NCBI RefSeq assembly: GCF_026745355.1
Contig: NC_079208.1
Span: 56,810,633 to 56,874,632, forward strand
Length of the DNA: 64,000 nucleotides
DNA from: Beta vulgaris subsp. vulgaris
Lineage: Eukaryota; Streptophyta; Magnoliopsida; Caryophyllales; Amaranthaceae
Reading direction: 5' to 3'
In this document: piece by piece, positions 21,898 through 34,882 of the stretch
How the letters are laid out: each line of letters opens with the position of its first letter
Numbering within the stretch: position 1 is the stretch's first letter
The notes under the pieces: model-generated
Databases searched by the model: none
What the model saw: the letters and a program-made list of their open reading frames with translations, nothing else
What the model was told of the DNA's origin: nothing
Made by a program: the position numbers and the translations under genes

Positions 21898-22849
21898 TGA
21901 CCCATACAGTCACGGTAATAGAATAGGACCTCCAAAATATAAGAGTCCCAAAATATATTTATTTTTAATTATTTAAAGAAAAGACGAAAGAAAAACATTT
22001 GGATTAGTAATAAAAGTGCAAGAGAATAAATAATGAGAACATGAAATTCATCAAAGTTTTGTTGTTTAAACATTTAAACACGAGTCTTATACTTCTATCT
22101 TTTTTGAACTACAAATGAAGGGCTTAAGAAAATTATATAGGCCCCGTTATTTTTGCCTATTTTTGCCCCGCTCCTGTTTAAACTATGCAAAAATTTGCAT
22201 TATCAAAAATATAAAAAAAGTAAAATAAAAATAGGTTAAATATATAAGTTTTTTCTGTTAAAGGCTCTCAATAACGCACAAAAAATTATTTGCTTTGTGT
22301 AAAAAGTTGAATGCTTGGAGCACTAATTAGAAAGTTGCATGTGCAAGGGTACATCATATATACATGGCCTTATTATTTAGCATCCTACCAAAGTGTATAT
22401 TGCTTAATTGAGAGGTTTGTAAAGATGGCATGCAAGTGATAAAAATCATAAAAATGCTACTTAACTTTTGTACAAGTGAAATTAAAAATAAATTAGGTTT
22501 TAGTCTTCTAGACTAATCTAACTTTGTAAACGCTTAAGAAGCTTATAACTTATAAGATCCGATCTTATCAGCTTATATATGCATAAAAATAATAAAGTGA
22601 TTTCCTAATTGTACCTGGAAGAATCCTAGCTTTAAATTTCTTTTAAGATGTAAATATAGCAAGCATAGAAACGTACCCTTTCATTAGTCCTTGTAACATT
22701 TGGTAATGAAACATTCTATGTGAATCAACCCAACTAAACGAGTCGATCAGACCATATTTAATTTGAGCAATTCTATGGCTAGCTTTATTATGCACTCAAA
22801 CTGACTTTATAACATAAAAACGGAATATATTAAGAAAAAAAAAACTGAA
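21898..22849. other. Intergenic DNA, nothing recognised
   Basis: AT-rich, with no gene-like frame or terminal repeat. Confidence 0.5.
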
Positions 22850-23072
22850 TCTCTATTATATAAGGTAACACATGGGGGACACCAAAAAAATTGAGAGGAT
22901 AACTAACTATTTCATTTGAATGAAAAAAAAAGGGAAAAGTAGGATATTTAAATTGAACATCAGTTTTTTGAGAAAATAAAATGTAAAGACGGTTTTTCTA
23001 CCCAATTAATTTTATTTTCTACTTCATTTATTATCACACATTATCGCACGCATTGCGTGCATGTAAGACTAG
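22850..23072 (+). mobile_element. Small non-autonomous Helitron
   Basis: The 5' end is TCTCTATTATATAAGG. The 3' end has the hairpin GCACGC-ATT-GCGTGC, 8 bp before the terminal CTAG, and is followed by T. This layout fits the Helitron rule (TC...hairpin...CTRR, inserted at A/T). Relatives of the 5' end occur near 26506. Confidence 0.75.
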
Positions 23073-23743
23073 TATATTATACGAAAATTGACTATATTAG
23101 AAAATTAACTACATGATTTTATCAAATAAAAATAGACTATATCAAATAAAAACTGACTATAAAATATGGTTTTCAGTGCACTGTAAATTATTGTAAATTC
23201 GATACATTCAAGTTTTTTTGAAAGCTGGATAATGTTTTAATTTGCAAAATTTCATCCCATCAAAACCATGAAGATATTTGCTTTTTAGCTGTACATGGTT
23301 TTTCGAAATAGAAGCAATAAAATCCAAGGCGTTGATTCCTTTATTACCATAATTATATGAAAGTCTTTGATCAATTTTTATTTCATAGATAGCAGGCAAA
23401 TCTGAAAATGATTATAAGAAGTTGAAAAGGATCGATTTACACAGTACAACCCAGTGTAGGTCTTCTCTGAAAATACTTTAGGCAATGTATCAGTATTCAG
23501 TCATTAGGAATCACACATTCATGTTAGAAAAACATGTTTGCGGGACATCTTTTGTTTACATATCTGTCGTAGTGATTGGGTTGGCACATGCTTGTCTAAT
23601 GTCTTAACCCCTCAATAATAATGTTGATTTCTAAGTGTGGGACTTATATTTTATCAGTGAATCAGTAATGGTTGGTTAAGGTACCGTTCGATATTACCGT
23701 GGTTTTCTATTTTTTGGTTTTTTTTTTTATTTTCAAAGTCATA

Positions 23744-23999
23744 CTCCCTCCGTCTCATAATATAGTGCTTGTTTCTTTTTACATGGTCTTCAAGATGTAT
23801 CCTTGACCTTTAATATCTTCAATTCCGTATTAATAAAAAATATAAAAAGTTAATATCATGAAACTACACATTGAAATGAATCTAACAAAATCCCACATGA
23901 ATATGTTTTTTTATAATACAAATGAGAATATTCGGTCAAAGATTTTGAAGTTTGACCCACCAAAAATGAAGTAGGCACTATATTATGGGACGGAGGAAA
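23744..23999. mobile_element. Stowaway-type MITE, 256 bp
   Basis: The termini are CTCCCTCCGTCTCATAATAT and ATATTATGGGACGGAGGAAA, flanked by TA (23742-23743, 24000-24001). The interior shares motifs (cctt-gacctttaat, tcatgaaactac) with other copies here. Confidence 0.87.
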
Positions 24000-24318
24000 T
24001 ATAATATATGTCTTATAATGAATAAAAGATTAGTCAAATTTATCGGGAATATGATGATTTTGAAAACTGACAACTAAGAAGTGAAAACCACTTTTTTTTT
24101 ATTTCCAGTTTTGATTTTCAAAAAAAACTGAAAACAAAAAATGATAACGAATGGGACCTAAATTTTTATCTTTGATGATCACATATGCAATAATTGGTAA
24201 AACATGAATGAAGTTACAAAAATGTGGGGCATTATTATTGGCAACTATTGGCAACACATATTAATATCATGTGTTAGTATGGGTACTTTCATAATTGAAC
24301 TTTGGGTAGGTTTTTAAT

Positions 24319-24914
24319 TAGGGGTGTTCATTGAAAACCGAAATAGAAAAATCGGTCTAAATGGATGGTTATCGTACCGACAAAAAAAAGTTTTAACGCC
24401 ATGGTTACCGAACCAATTAAATTAACGGTTAAACGGTACGGTTATGATTTTTGAGTGAACGGTTAACCGAAATCCCGGAATATTTTTTTCCTCTAGCTAT
24501 TTAATTGTTGTGAAACATTTTCAAACAATTATATTAATTCGCTAAGCTACAACAATTAGAGGAAGTATGTAATTATTTGGAAACTCTAGTACTAATATAA
24601 ACACTATAATTAGAAATTTGAGTGAATTATTAGTGTTAGTTATGTTTTCCAATAGATTTATTATCCACTTTATAATAAATTTTATATTAGAGTATATATA
24701 ATATTAAAATATATGCACACAAAAATTAAAAATATATATGTACATTAAGTAAAACATAATAGTATAACTTAAATAAAGGTTAATGGTTAACCAAAAAACC
24801 GTATCGAAAAAACGGTTAACCGTTTAGGTGGTATCGGTCTAAACGGTTACTGTTCGCAACAAGAGCGAACCAAAATATTATTTCGAAACGGTTAATCAAC
24901 CATAAACACCCCTA
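24319..24914. mobile_element. hAT-type MITE, 596 bp, with 8-bp target duplication TTTTTAAT
   Basis: TTTTTAAT at 24311-24318 is repeated at 24915-24922. The termini are TAGGGGTGTTCATTG and CATAAACACCCCTA. The subterminal regions contain many AACGGTTA / TAACCGTT motifs, likely transposase binding repeats. No transposase remains. Confidence 0.85.
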
Positions 24915-25135
24915 TTTTTAATCTCCTATATATCATTTAACTAACTAAAATTTAACCAAATAGACGGCTTTTCTTATAATAAAAAAAAGAAGTTGAAGTG
25001 TTATAACAACTAGTCGAACTGGAAAGCTTAAAGACACGTCAAAATAATCGTTAAACCTTCTATGGATAATAACTTGTTGGTAGTTCGCCTAGACATGATG
25101 GAGGTCCTAAAGGACATATTCACAAGCAACTAGTA

Positions 25136-25448
25136 CCTCCATTTTCTAAAGATTTTCCTTGTTAGTGTTGTTACAGATAGCAATGAGAATCAAGTTTGTG
25201 TGGGGTGTGGGATGGGTAAAGTATGAGAGAGAAAGGGTTAAGATAAATAAACAAATAAAAAGGGGTTAATGTAGGAGAGAGAAAGGGAGTAAAATTGAAT
25301 TGATAATGTAATGGTGGACCATATGTTAAGGACATGCAAGGGTAAAAAGGGAAAAAATTTCCAAATAAGGAATAAAGTAAAAGAGGGAAGATCTTTTGGA
25401 AACGCACTTAAACGGAAAGAGGGGAAAATCTTTAGGAAACGGAGGGAG
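25136..25448. mobile_element. Stowaway-type MITE, 313 bp
   Basis: The ends are CCTCCATTTTCTAAAGATTTT and AAAATCTTTAGGAAACGGAG, flanked by TA (25134-25135, 25449-25450). Confidence 0.8.
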
Positions 25449-25449
25449 T

Positions 25450-27077
25450 AGTAGCTAACATAATCGTCAATTTCTGAGAACAAACAACTTTAAGGAGGAC
25501 AAAAACATAAATCACAAGAAAATATATGTTGATCGAAAAAATGTTAATAATAAAAAATAAAAAACAAAATATTTTTTAAGGAACTCCCATAAGGGTAACT
25601 AAATGTCATTTAAAGAACTAATACAAAAAGGAAAAATTTTATAATCACGTTTTCTACTTAACCAGGCAAGTAAAAGAGCTAGCTAATAAGCAACTTTATT
25701 GCCAATACTACGAACAAAACTCCGGACAGAAGATCTAACATACTAGCATGAACAATGTCATTAAGAATAAGACGAAAGTTAATCTCACCTTGCTCTTTTG
25801 AAGAAATTGTGTTAACCATGTGAAGACAATCACTTTCCACAATCTCACCGAACTCACAACTGATAGAGTATAAATCTATTTATGGTAGGTTCGAATCTCA
25901 TCCACCCCGTCTTTGCCTCAACAATTAACGGCTGCCAACAGTCCTCCATTTCCTACGCTGCAGCCGACAACGCCTTGTCATCCATCCCCTTAACATAAAA
26001 AGTGAGACATGAACACTACACAAATTGTGGATTGAAGATATGATATTCAATCCCATGATACCCAAGTAGTTACTTGTGTTTGTTTTGTTTATTTGCCTTT
26101 CTCTTGCTCAAAGGGGATTTAACATTTAAGTTCCAAGTTTTAACATTCGGTACATGACATGTAGGTTGTTGGCCCAACTTTAATTGATACTTTCGCTTTT
26201 CCTTTGTCCAAAGAGGTTTTGAATTTTAAGTATTGGGCCTCTTCACATTTGGTGACATGTAGCTCATTGGCCCAACTCCAATAGGACACTTTCCTAATAT
26301 TTCTTTTGGACGACTTTCAAAGAATGAAAGAATCTCAAGATTGTGGATATGATTTGCACACAAGTGACACAATCCTAGTTTAGTTTTTGCTTTTGAATTT
26401 TTTTCACAATACTTTAGATAAAAATTATCACTTCAACCCCTTTTAAAGTGTGAAAAAGCTGATACAAATAGATTGGAAAAAAAAATGAAAGTAAAAAAAA
26501 AAAGTATCTCTATTATATAAGTGACTAGTGGAAGATTTGATGTCCACTTTCTTTCTGAGTTATACAATTAATCAACAAAAAAATATAACTTCTCCAGTTT
26601 ACTGTTTTTTTTTCTCATAACGAACTTTATGAACAATTTTTCGTACATATAGTTATGCAATTCAACTTTTTATGAACTTTGTGAACAAGTTATCTTATAT
26701 ATTATTACGCAATATAATTTTTTATATGTTTTAACATGCATGGCATGTATATACCAAATTCTTTTGGTAAAACTGTTGCATGTATGAAATACAATCCTTT
26801 TACAACCCAAAAAAATAGAAAAAATCTCATATATAATGAAAAAAGTTTCTTTTAAAATATTATAATTTATAGGGAAAAAAAATAGTTGTACCATGTGTGA
26901 TCTATACTAATATATTAAAATGTGTACATTATAAAAATGCATGATATAAGATTTGATCCATAACGTCACGTTTATATACTAAAGTCTTAACAACTAAATA
27001 GTGTTACAATTTCAATATAAAATACTAATAAATGAAAATTATGATTACCCAATGACATCGCATCAGCCTAAAAATTA
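25450..27077. other. Intergenic DNA upstream of the ANTR1-like gene
   Basis: A Helitron-like 5' end (TCTCTATTATATAAGTG) starts at 26506 and another TCTATACTAATATATTAAAA lies near 26902; neither has a clear 3' end. A tRNA-like GTAGGTTCGAATCTCATCC lies at about 25885. No gene seen. Confidence 0.4.
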
Positions 27078-27195
27078 GGGTTTGTTCTCCCCAACTTATT
27101 TTCAATTTAGTTCAGTTTACTTTTACTCTCACATGTAACTATTCATCTCGATTCACTTCAACTACTTTATGTCGAACAGAACATGAGAACATACC
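27078..27195 (-). mobile_element. Short MITE, inverted relative of 4131-4249
   Basis: It reads gggtttgttctccccaactt ... gaacagaacatgagaacat, the reverse complement of the family at 4131 with a number of differences. Confidence 0.6.
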
Positions 27196-27341
27196 TAGTG
27201 TGGTTTTTAATTTGACCATATAATATAGCCTATAGGGCATAGGCATATACCCGCGCTTGGTGCAGCAAATTTCCGTTAAGAAATGATACTCCTGAAAATA
27301 ACGACTAGCCGCGAGAATCCTTCATCTCATCTCTTTCAATC

Positions 27342-27347
27342 CACGTG
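27342..27347. promoter_or_regulatory. G-box CACGTG upstream of the ANTR1-like gene
   Basis: The context is CCACGTGTCA, 151 bp before the start codon. The palindromic CACGTG core is the binding site of plant bZIP/bHLH factors and is common in light- and ABA-responsive promoters. Function here is inferred only from position. Confidence 0.5.
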
Positions 27348-27497
27348 TCACAAGGCTAACCATTTACCACAATCAACCACAATCAAAGAATCTTCCAAAT
27401 AAAAACAAAAATTAATTTTAAAAAATCAGTGAAGAAAAATTTGCGAAACACTCAAAAAAAAAAAAAACAGTGAGTTTTTCCAGTTTCCGGCGCTCCG

Positions 27498-30400
27498 ATG
27501 AACGCCGAAACGTTTCTCATCACAAACTCACTTTCTCTCTCCTCTTCTTTAACGTCTCCGAAGCTTCCAGAATCGAAATTTCGCCGGAGAAATAATTTCC
27601 GGTTTTTATGGCCGGAAATTCACCGACCTCCGTCGAAACTCCGAGTTTACGCAGAATTGCGAAAGGTTTCGGAGATAAGGAGAAGTTTGGGAAAAGTTTG
27701 GGCAAATGTGAAGCCGAAACCTTTTGAAGTTTCTGCTGAGTCAAGTGGAACTGACGCGTTAAACGACGGCGTATTGGAGGAGAAATGGTGGGAGGAGTTT
27801 CCTAAACGATGGATTATTGTGATTTTGTGTTTCTCTTCTTTTCTTCTATGTAACATGGATCGAGTAAGTTGAAGTATTATTTTATTTCCGCTTTTTTGGT
27901 CTTTTTTTATTTTTATTATGTTTACTGCTGATTATTTATTTATGTCATAAATTGATATTTGTTTTCTCCTAATTTTTGCTATATGATTATTTATTTCTTT
28001 TCACTTGAACTCATATGAACTGTAATTAAATCTGGTAGGAACCAATCAGCATTGATTGCACCTTATGCTTATGCCGTATGCGTGACCTATGTTGCTCAGA
28101 TATGGATTGAGTGTTTACTTGGATACAGGACGGGTGTCCAAGTGTTCGACTCGGCTCTCTTGTAAAAAAAAAAAAAGACAAGTTTTTAATTCAAAATGAA
28201 GTATCCAATTGAAGTGTCGTGCGGGACACAATACGACACAATAGTCGGTTTTTGAGGTAGATGAAGGTGTCGGAGTAAAGTACCTGACTATAAAAGTCAT
28301 CATTAGCCTGAAACTTGTTTATAAAACCATTTTTTTCCCAATGTTTATGTCATGATCTTTTAGACTTATTTTCAGTCATGTTTCTCTCAGTTCACTTCAA
28401 TTCAGATTCTCTCCGTCTAAAAGAATGGGCCTAATTAATCTTAGTGAGCAAATAAAGATTTGCATAATTAGGTATATATGGGCTTTTTTTAGGGGTAAAA
28501 TTTTGTTTAAGTTTGACTAGCATTAACTTAATGAACAATTTTTTTTGATCCATATGAGCCACGAATGTAGTATAAAGTACAAAAAGGGAGGGGGAGATTC
28601 GAACCTGTGACCTATATTGTTCAGAGCACCTCGACTTAATGAACTGTTAATTGGTCAACTACTAGTGTTGGGGGTACTTTTTTTCATGTCCCTAAAACTA
28701 CAATTTAATGCACTATGTATGGTACTATGGTGTACTACTATCTTCATGAGGTATTCCAAATGTTGAAGAAGGCTTTTTGATGTAATCAGAGTAGCATTTT
28801 ATGATGCACAGTCAGTATTTGAGTAATTTGTGTTAGTATGAGTAACTTTAAACACATGTTGATTGGCAGGTGAATATGAGCATTGCAATACTTCCTATGT
28901 CAGCGGAGTATGGTTGGAATCTAACCACTGTTGGTTTGATACAGTCTTCTTTCTTCTGGGGTTATCTTCTTACACAGGTAATCTTTCCCATTTTCTACGA
29001 ATTCTGGGTGTTGGCCTCTTGTTTAAGCTGTGTTTTCTGTCTATTATTTCACCCTTTTCATATTAGTTGGAACATTTGCTCTTCAGAGATGAAACTTTAA
29101 GTACTTTCGACCATATTTTTCTTTGGTAATACATATATAAAAAGTATTGTCATGTGGGATTGTAGCAAAATCATTTTATTATGAATCATCTAAATTAATA
29201 AATTTATATACTCATGCTTTATCGAAAAAGAGCGATGGTCAAGTTGTCTGAGCTGTGAAAAATCAAGGGTGCAACTATTGTGAAATGGAGGAAGTATATC
29301 TTACACAATTAGAGACTTTCTATTTGTAGCTTATCTGTTTATATATCTATCTCAGGTACATTTTGAAACTAAGATGAGGAAAACAACAAGTGCTCTAGTT
29401 TTGTAGATTTTGTTTCTGAATAGATGGCTAAATTATGTACAGGTAGCAGGGGGTATATGGGCAGACACTATTGGTGGCAAGACAGTACTCGGGTTTGCTG
29501 TAGTTTGGTGGTCTATTGCTACAGCTCTTACTCCTGTCGCTGCAAAGCTAGGATTGCCTTTCTTACTAGTCGTTCGTGCTTTCATGGGCATTGGCGAGGT
29601 TGGCACCTTATGTAATCATTGTTGATGTTCAGATTACATAATTTTCTTTCATGTTTTGACATGTTATGTTATGTTACTTCTGTTATTTGCCAGGGTGTTG
29701 CCATGCCTGCCATGAATAATATGCTTTCAAAATGGGTTCCCGTTTCAGAGAGAAGTCGATCATTAGCACTAGTGTACAGTGGAATGTACCTTGGATCTGT
29801 CACAGGCTTAGCATTTTCACCATATCTGATACATACTTTTGGTTGGCCTTCAGTTTTTTACTCCTTCGGTTCTCTAGGAACTGTTTGGTTTGCAGCGTGG
29901 CAGAGTAAGGTAATTGATTAGCTTTTTACTTCATGGCATTTATCCTCTCTTAATTATCAAAATTATGGAAGGATTATCATTCGTAATTTACACCACAATA
30001 TGTACAACTAGGCATGTAATTCTCCGCTTGAAGATCCAGACTTGCGGCCTGCTGAGAAGAAGTTGATTCTGGGCAGCAGCAGCGTATCTAAAGTGTCAAT
30101 TAAGAACATACCATGGGGAGAGATCTTGTCAAAACGACCTGTTTGGGCGCTAATCGTGTGTCACTTCTGTCATAATTGGGGAACTTTTATTATACTTACA
30201 TGGATGCCAACATACTATCACCAGGTGCGACGCTTGTTTTCTACTGTGTTTGTTTAGCATATTGCTCTAATACCATGATAGAGTATGATTGAATTCCTCA
30301 ACTGGGTTAAGTTGTATTTCACAATGGTTAAGTGTACACGAACACAACTAAGCAGACGTTAACATATTTACTGTTCATATGGACTAAGATCTGTCCAACG

Positions 30401-32945
30401 TTCTACATGTGTCTCTATGAACTAACTCGAGAAATAATCTGGAACTTTTATAGCGTATAAGACATCCATTTTTGGTAGATCTGCAAACTTTAATGTGGAA
30501 TGCAGGCAGTATCTGTTGGGAGTTTTAGGTTCGATTACTTTTCCTGCTTAAGACTCCTCCTCCCCCCATGTGTACATATGCCCTTCTTAATGACCCTTGC
30601 CAAGGTGGGAGCTTTGTAGAGGTCTTACAGCTAATGTTATCATTATTCTAGCTAATGTATTCCTCCCAACCAAGAACAGTCTAAAGTTTCTTGTGCTATC
30701 AATAATCAAGGCTGAAGAGGAGTCATCTGCTCGATGACTTCTTAGTTTATTTGTTCTCATGGTGTCCCCCATAGATTGGTTCAATAATTCTATGTCATTT
30801 GGACAATCTATCCTCAACCTTCTACATTGATATAGACATTTCCACTCTTGGACACATGACCGGGTCCTAGTAACACTGGATAATATGCACTATGTTTCTG
30901 ATGGGCGTGTCCAACATTTCTAGTCAGAAGAGTTTCTTCTACCAGAAAAGACAGTTGTAATTAGTGTGCCATTAGCGTGACATTGTTGTGTACTACAGGT
31001 GTCCTCTTTATTATTTTAATGGACAATCTTATGGTTTAGTATTTTTCAGAATGGATTTCACAACAATTACCAGAAGTGTGATTTTTTCCCCCTCCTTCAT
31101 AACGTGTTGCTCAACAGGTGTTGAAATTTAATCTTACAGACTCTGGAATGCTCTGTGTTCTGCCTTGGCTTACAATGGCAATATCTGCAAATTTCGGCGG
31201 TTGGATTGCAGACACACTTGTGAGTAAAGGCTATTCTGTGACAACTGTTCGTAAGGTAAATTTGTTATACTTGCAACTATTAGCTGCTGCTTGATTGAGT
31301 TTATTTTCTAGTCCTCTTGATAGTCACTGATCGAAGTTACATTGTTTCCTAATTCCAGTAACTGTAATTTATATCAAATTTGTTCGCAGATTATGCAAAC
31401 AGTTGGTTTCCTTGGACCTGCTTTTTTCTTAACTCAGTTGAGCCATGTTAACTCACCTGCAATGGCTGTTCTCTGCATGGCCTGCAGCCAGGTTTGTCTT
31501 CTTTTCTTTTTCTTTTCATGAGACGATATTTGGATACAGTTGGCTATCAGAAAACGAGAACATGATTAATGTATGCGATATCTTATATGCTAAAAGCTGA
31601 TCATAACCAGGGAACTGACGCATTCTCACAATCTGGTCTATATTCGAATCATCAAGACATAGCCCCTCGGTACTCTGTAAGTAGTTATAACTCAGTTTCT
31701 CTTCTCCTCCTTTTGATAGGCTCCTAATTAGCTCTGCTATCATTGAGAAAGCAATATGCACAAACTTACTCTGCTTTACTGATGATTTAACTGTTTTCTA
31801 AATCATCAAATCTAGTCTATATTTGCATATAAACATATCCTGTTTCATCCTTTGTCTTGAACTATCTATCCTCAGGGAATCTTGTTAGGCCTTTCAAATA
31901 CAGCTGGAGTGCTAGCGGGTGTCCTTGGAACAGCAGCTACCGGCTATATTTTGCAACACGGTTTGTTCTCATAACCTATTATTGAAGTTGTGTTATGATC
32001 TTCATTAGTGTGGGTGTCTGAACTATAAGTCTATAAGGCGTACCAATTAGGGTTTGAGATGCCATGATGAATATAGACCTCATTAAAGTGAGCTTTGACC
32101 ACTCTAGTGCGGTACTATTGATCAAAAGTGCTTTGTGGATCGAGCTAATTGCCAATGTTATGAATTATGGTAAGACACGACCACATGGGTATGACCGTAT
32201 GAGTCTCCAGTACATGTGCATATCCAAGGGAATGCTAAATAATTCAGCCACAGAACAGCCTAAGATTGGACATGAGTGCCAGGACACAACATTCATGAAA
32301 CATATTCCTGATTTTAGATGACCTTTTGCATGAGCCTATAGGTACTTATATAGACAGACATTTCAAGTTAATTGACATGTTTGCTAGGTTTTGTTGGAAT
32401 CCTGATTTCAAGATTCAAGTCCAGTTTTTAGCGCATGAAGTATATATCGCATAATCTTCTCGTATCCTTCCTGATGTTTTTACTTTCCGATCTAGTATTT
32501 GTGGTTTTTGATAATTGAAGTGTCAATATAAGGATTACATACCCGTAGTCAGAAATATTGAGTGTCCGACTGGGTCTTCCATACACATAGCCAACATAGG
32601 CTTGGACTCTTTAATTCTCCTGAAGTACTTTTACCGAATCAGGAATATAATAGTCTATTTTAATATATAGACCGTCTGACACGAATACTCGAGCTCGAGT
32701 TTAACATAGGTTAAAGTCATAGATACAAGAGCTTGTCTCGAGGTTTACAGTGCGTATGTGACATGCATCATATACCAGAATGCATGATCAAATCATGTAC
32801 AGCTTGATCATGTACAACTTTCTAATCTTTGTAATTATGATTCTCAGGTTCTTGGGACAATGTTTTCGAGGTTTCAGTTGGGCTATACTTGGTTGGAACT
32901 GTTATCTGGAACCTCTTTTCAACAGGTGAAAAGATCTTGGATTAA
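27498..32945 (+). CDS. ANTR1: Plastid anion / Na+-dependent phosphate transporter (ANTR1 / PHT4;1 type), 10 exons
   Basis: Major-facilitator-superfamily transporter of the SLC17-like PHT4 group. The Arabidopsis relative resides in the thylakoid membrane and exports phosphate to the stroma. Exons: 27498-27863, 28870-28977, 29443-29598, 29694-29909, 30012-30224, 31118-31255, 31390-31491, 31611-31676, 31876-31960, 32848-32945. All introns are GT-AG and all joins keep frame, giving 515 aa. Residues 1 to about 100 form a Ser/Arg-rich, acid-poor transit peptide. The conserved body begins WWEEFPKRWIIVILCFSSF and continues through LLCNMDR-VNMSIAILPM. The loop GGIWADTIGGK matches MFS motif A. Later blocks include SKWVPVSERSRSLALVYSG, CHFCHNWGTF, GGWIADTLVSKG and SNHQDIAPRYSG; the end is NLFSTGEKILD. 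Similarity to ANTR1 is near-continuous and no frame lesion is visible. Confidence 0.96.
28537..28633 (-). mobile_element. 5'-truncated SINE in intron 1 of the transporter gene
   Basis: An 11-bp target duplication ACTTAATGAAC lies at 28526-28536 and 28634-28644. The minus strand reads ...GGTCACAGGTTCGAATCTCC... and ends in A8. Box A is missing. The same family occurs at 44780-44853. Confidence 0.8.
29099..29293. mobile_element. Degenerate Stowaway-type MITE in intron 2 of the transporter gene
   Basis: The right end is GAAATGGAGGAAGTA. The interior gtcatgtgggattgtag...tgaatcatc resembles the element at 5005. The left end is eroded (taagtactttcgacc). Confidence 0.55.
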
Positions 32946-34116
32946 CCCTTCTATACTTGATTTTACTTCTGCAAGGCCAGAGGCAGATTTTTTCAAGAAA
33001 ATGCTAGTCCAAGATACCCAAAGAAATATCATCAAAATATAAAATCAAGAAGCTCGTCCTTAATCCTGATCCTCGGCTGTAAAGCGAATGGATGGGTGAT
33101 TGACATGAAGCTTAATGGAGCTTTTGGCGTTTGAATTAGTACAAATGAGAACATCTTATTCACTATATATACTAGCATATCTCTCGAAGGTCCGTCACAG
33201 CGTCACTGGCCACATTATTAGTCTTGCAGAAATCTTTACACAAATTGTGCAACTACATGTAATCAAGAGTATATCTTAGTCTTAGAACTCGCCAATGACA
33301 GGATACATGTTGGGCGATTGTTGTCATTGTTGTTGTATACTTGTATATATCAACTGAATAACATTTGTTTTGTATATGGAATTAGTGAATCACCAGGGGG
33401 TTGAACTCCCTTAAAGTTATGTCACTAGACGAATTAATCTTGCAAAAACTCTGCACAATTTGCACCTCGATCTTCTTATTGACACAACTACTCTACCTAA
33501 AAGTATATCTTATAATTAGTGTTGATAATCGTGGCGACGACACAACAAAACAACTACAGTCTGTACAAAACACGAAGTTATTAAAAGAAACATGAAACCG
33601 ATACGATGCAAACACTAACTAAACTTGGACATAATCTGATTTCTATCGTGTATTGCATTTTAGATGTATTATTATATGAATAGTTGGTTCGGATTTGACA
33701 TGAAACCAAATACAAATAAGAACCAGTTACTCGAATAGCCAATAACTATATGGTGGTGACTGGTGGACGGGTTGGTTGTGTATAACTAGAGACGTCTTAG
33801 ACAATTTCGAGATCTTGTGCTAGGTATTAGACACGGGACCTATAAGGATATGAAATGAATCCATAATTTCATATTATTAATAATTAATTTAAATTTTTTA
33901 TTAAAAATAGTTGAAAAAATGATATACCTTTTTAAATACTTCAATGTTATTTCATTTTTAGCAAGGAAATACCTTAGATTTAACATAATAATAAAGAATT
34001 ATCAAATATTAAACTAAAATAAGCGTTATGAAATATTAAAAAAAAGTATATATAGATAAGGGGTAAAAATTTTAGATTATTAAATGTATTTTCCTTCTAA
34101 ACTCATAGAACCTAAT
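32946..34116. other. 3' UTR and downstream flank of the transporter gene
   Basis: Contains no further gene. AATAAC/AATAAA-like signals lie around 33356 and beyond. Confidence 0.45.
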
Positions 34117-34123
34117 AAGTAAT

Positions 34124-34317
34124 TTACCAACTGAGGTTGGTGTGAGTGGTTAAAGGGCTCTCGCTCCTTAGCCAAGGTCTCGGGTTCGAGCCTTGGGTAT
34201 GAAAAAAATCCCAACTGGGAGGGATGCTGCCCTTTGAGGTTCCCATATAAACTCCCGCACGAGATTAGTCCACTCGTCGAAGGCGATGGGAAACTCCTCG
34301 TAGTAGGACCAAAAAAC
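34124..34317 (+). mobile_element. tRNA-derived SINE, about 190 bp (family A)
   Basis: Box A-like GTGTGAGTGGTTAAAGGG and box B-like GGGTTCGAGCC. The 3' part is atataaactcccgcacgag ... gaaactcctcgtagtagg. The target duplication aagtaat (34117-34123 and 34318-34324) is short. The same family appears inverted at 60882-61058 with a perfect 18-bp duplication, which fixes the borders better. Confidence 0.8.
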
Positions 34318-34329
34318 AAGTAATATAAA

Positions 34330-34873
34330 GGATAATTTGTCAAAAGGGACCTTAGAATTTTTTGTTTTTGCGAGAAGGGACCTTAAAAAAAAAGTTGGCA
34401 TTTAAAGGCCAAATAGCAAAAAATATTGTGACGAAGGACCTTACCACCGGTTTCCGACGTTGACCAATCTTTTCAGTCATTGACTTGCCTCAATTTCTAA
34501 ATGCACTCCCAATCTAATTTTTCCCTCTTTTTTTGCCCTACTTTGACAAATTTTTCCCTCCTAATTTCCCTTACTTATATCTGCTTCTTTGTACCCCAAA
34601 TACCATTGCTCTGCTACGCTGCTTTGCTCTGCTACGCTGCTTTGCTCTGCTTTTCCTCCTTCTTGCTCTGCTACACTGCTTCTTGCTCTGCTTTTTCCCA
34701 TTTTCGAACAGTTTTGTGTTAGTGCCCGAAAAGATTGGTCAACGTCGAAAACCGGTGGTAAGGTCCTTTGTCACAATATTTTTTGTTGTTTGGCCTTTAA
34801 ATGCCAACTTTTTTTTTAAAGGTCCCTTCTCGCAAAAACAAAAAATTCTAAGGTCCCTTTTGACAAATTATCC
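34330..34873. mobile_element. Mutator-like MITE with 9-bp target duplication TAATATAAA
   Basis: TAATATAAA at 34321-34329 is repeated at 34874-34882. Long inverted repeats (over 130 bp) begin GGATAATTTGTCAAAAGGGA and extend through ccaccggt and aacgt to about 34470 / 34735. Between the arms is a short CT-rich segment with gctctgctacgctgctttgc tandem repeats. A 9-bp duplication plus long inverted repeats defines MULEs. No transposase is present. Confidence 0.92.
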
Positions 34874-34882
34874 TAATATAAA

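Noticed and set aside
34135..34200. True tRNA gene
   Set aside because: Box A and box B are present but the acceptor stem does not pair, and the same sequence recurs at 60882-61058 with a SINE target duplication.
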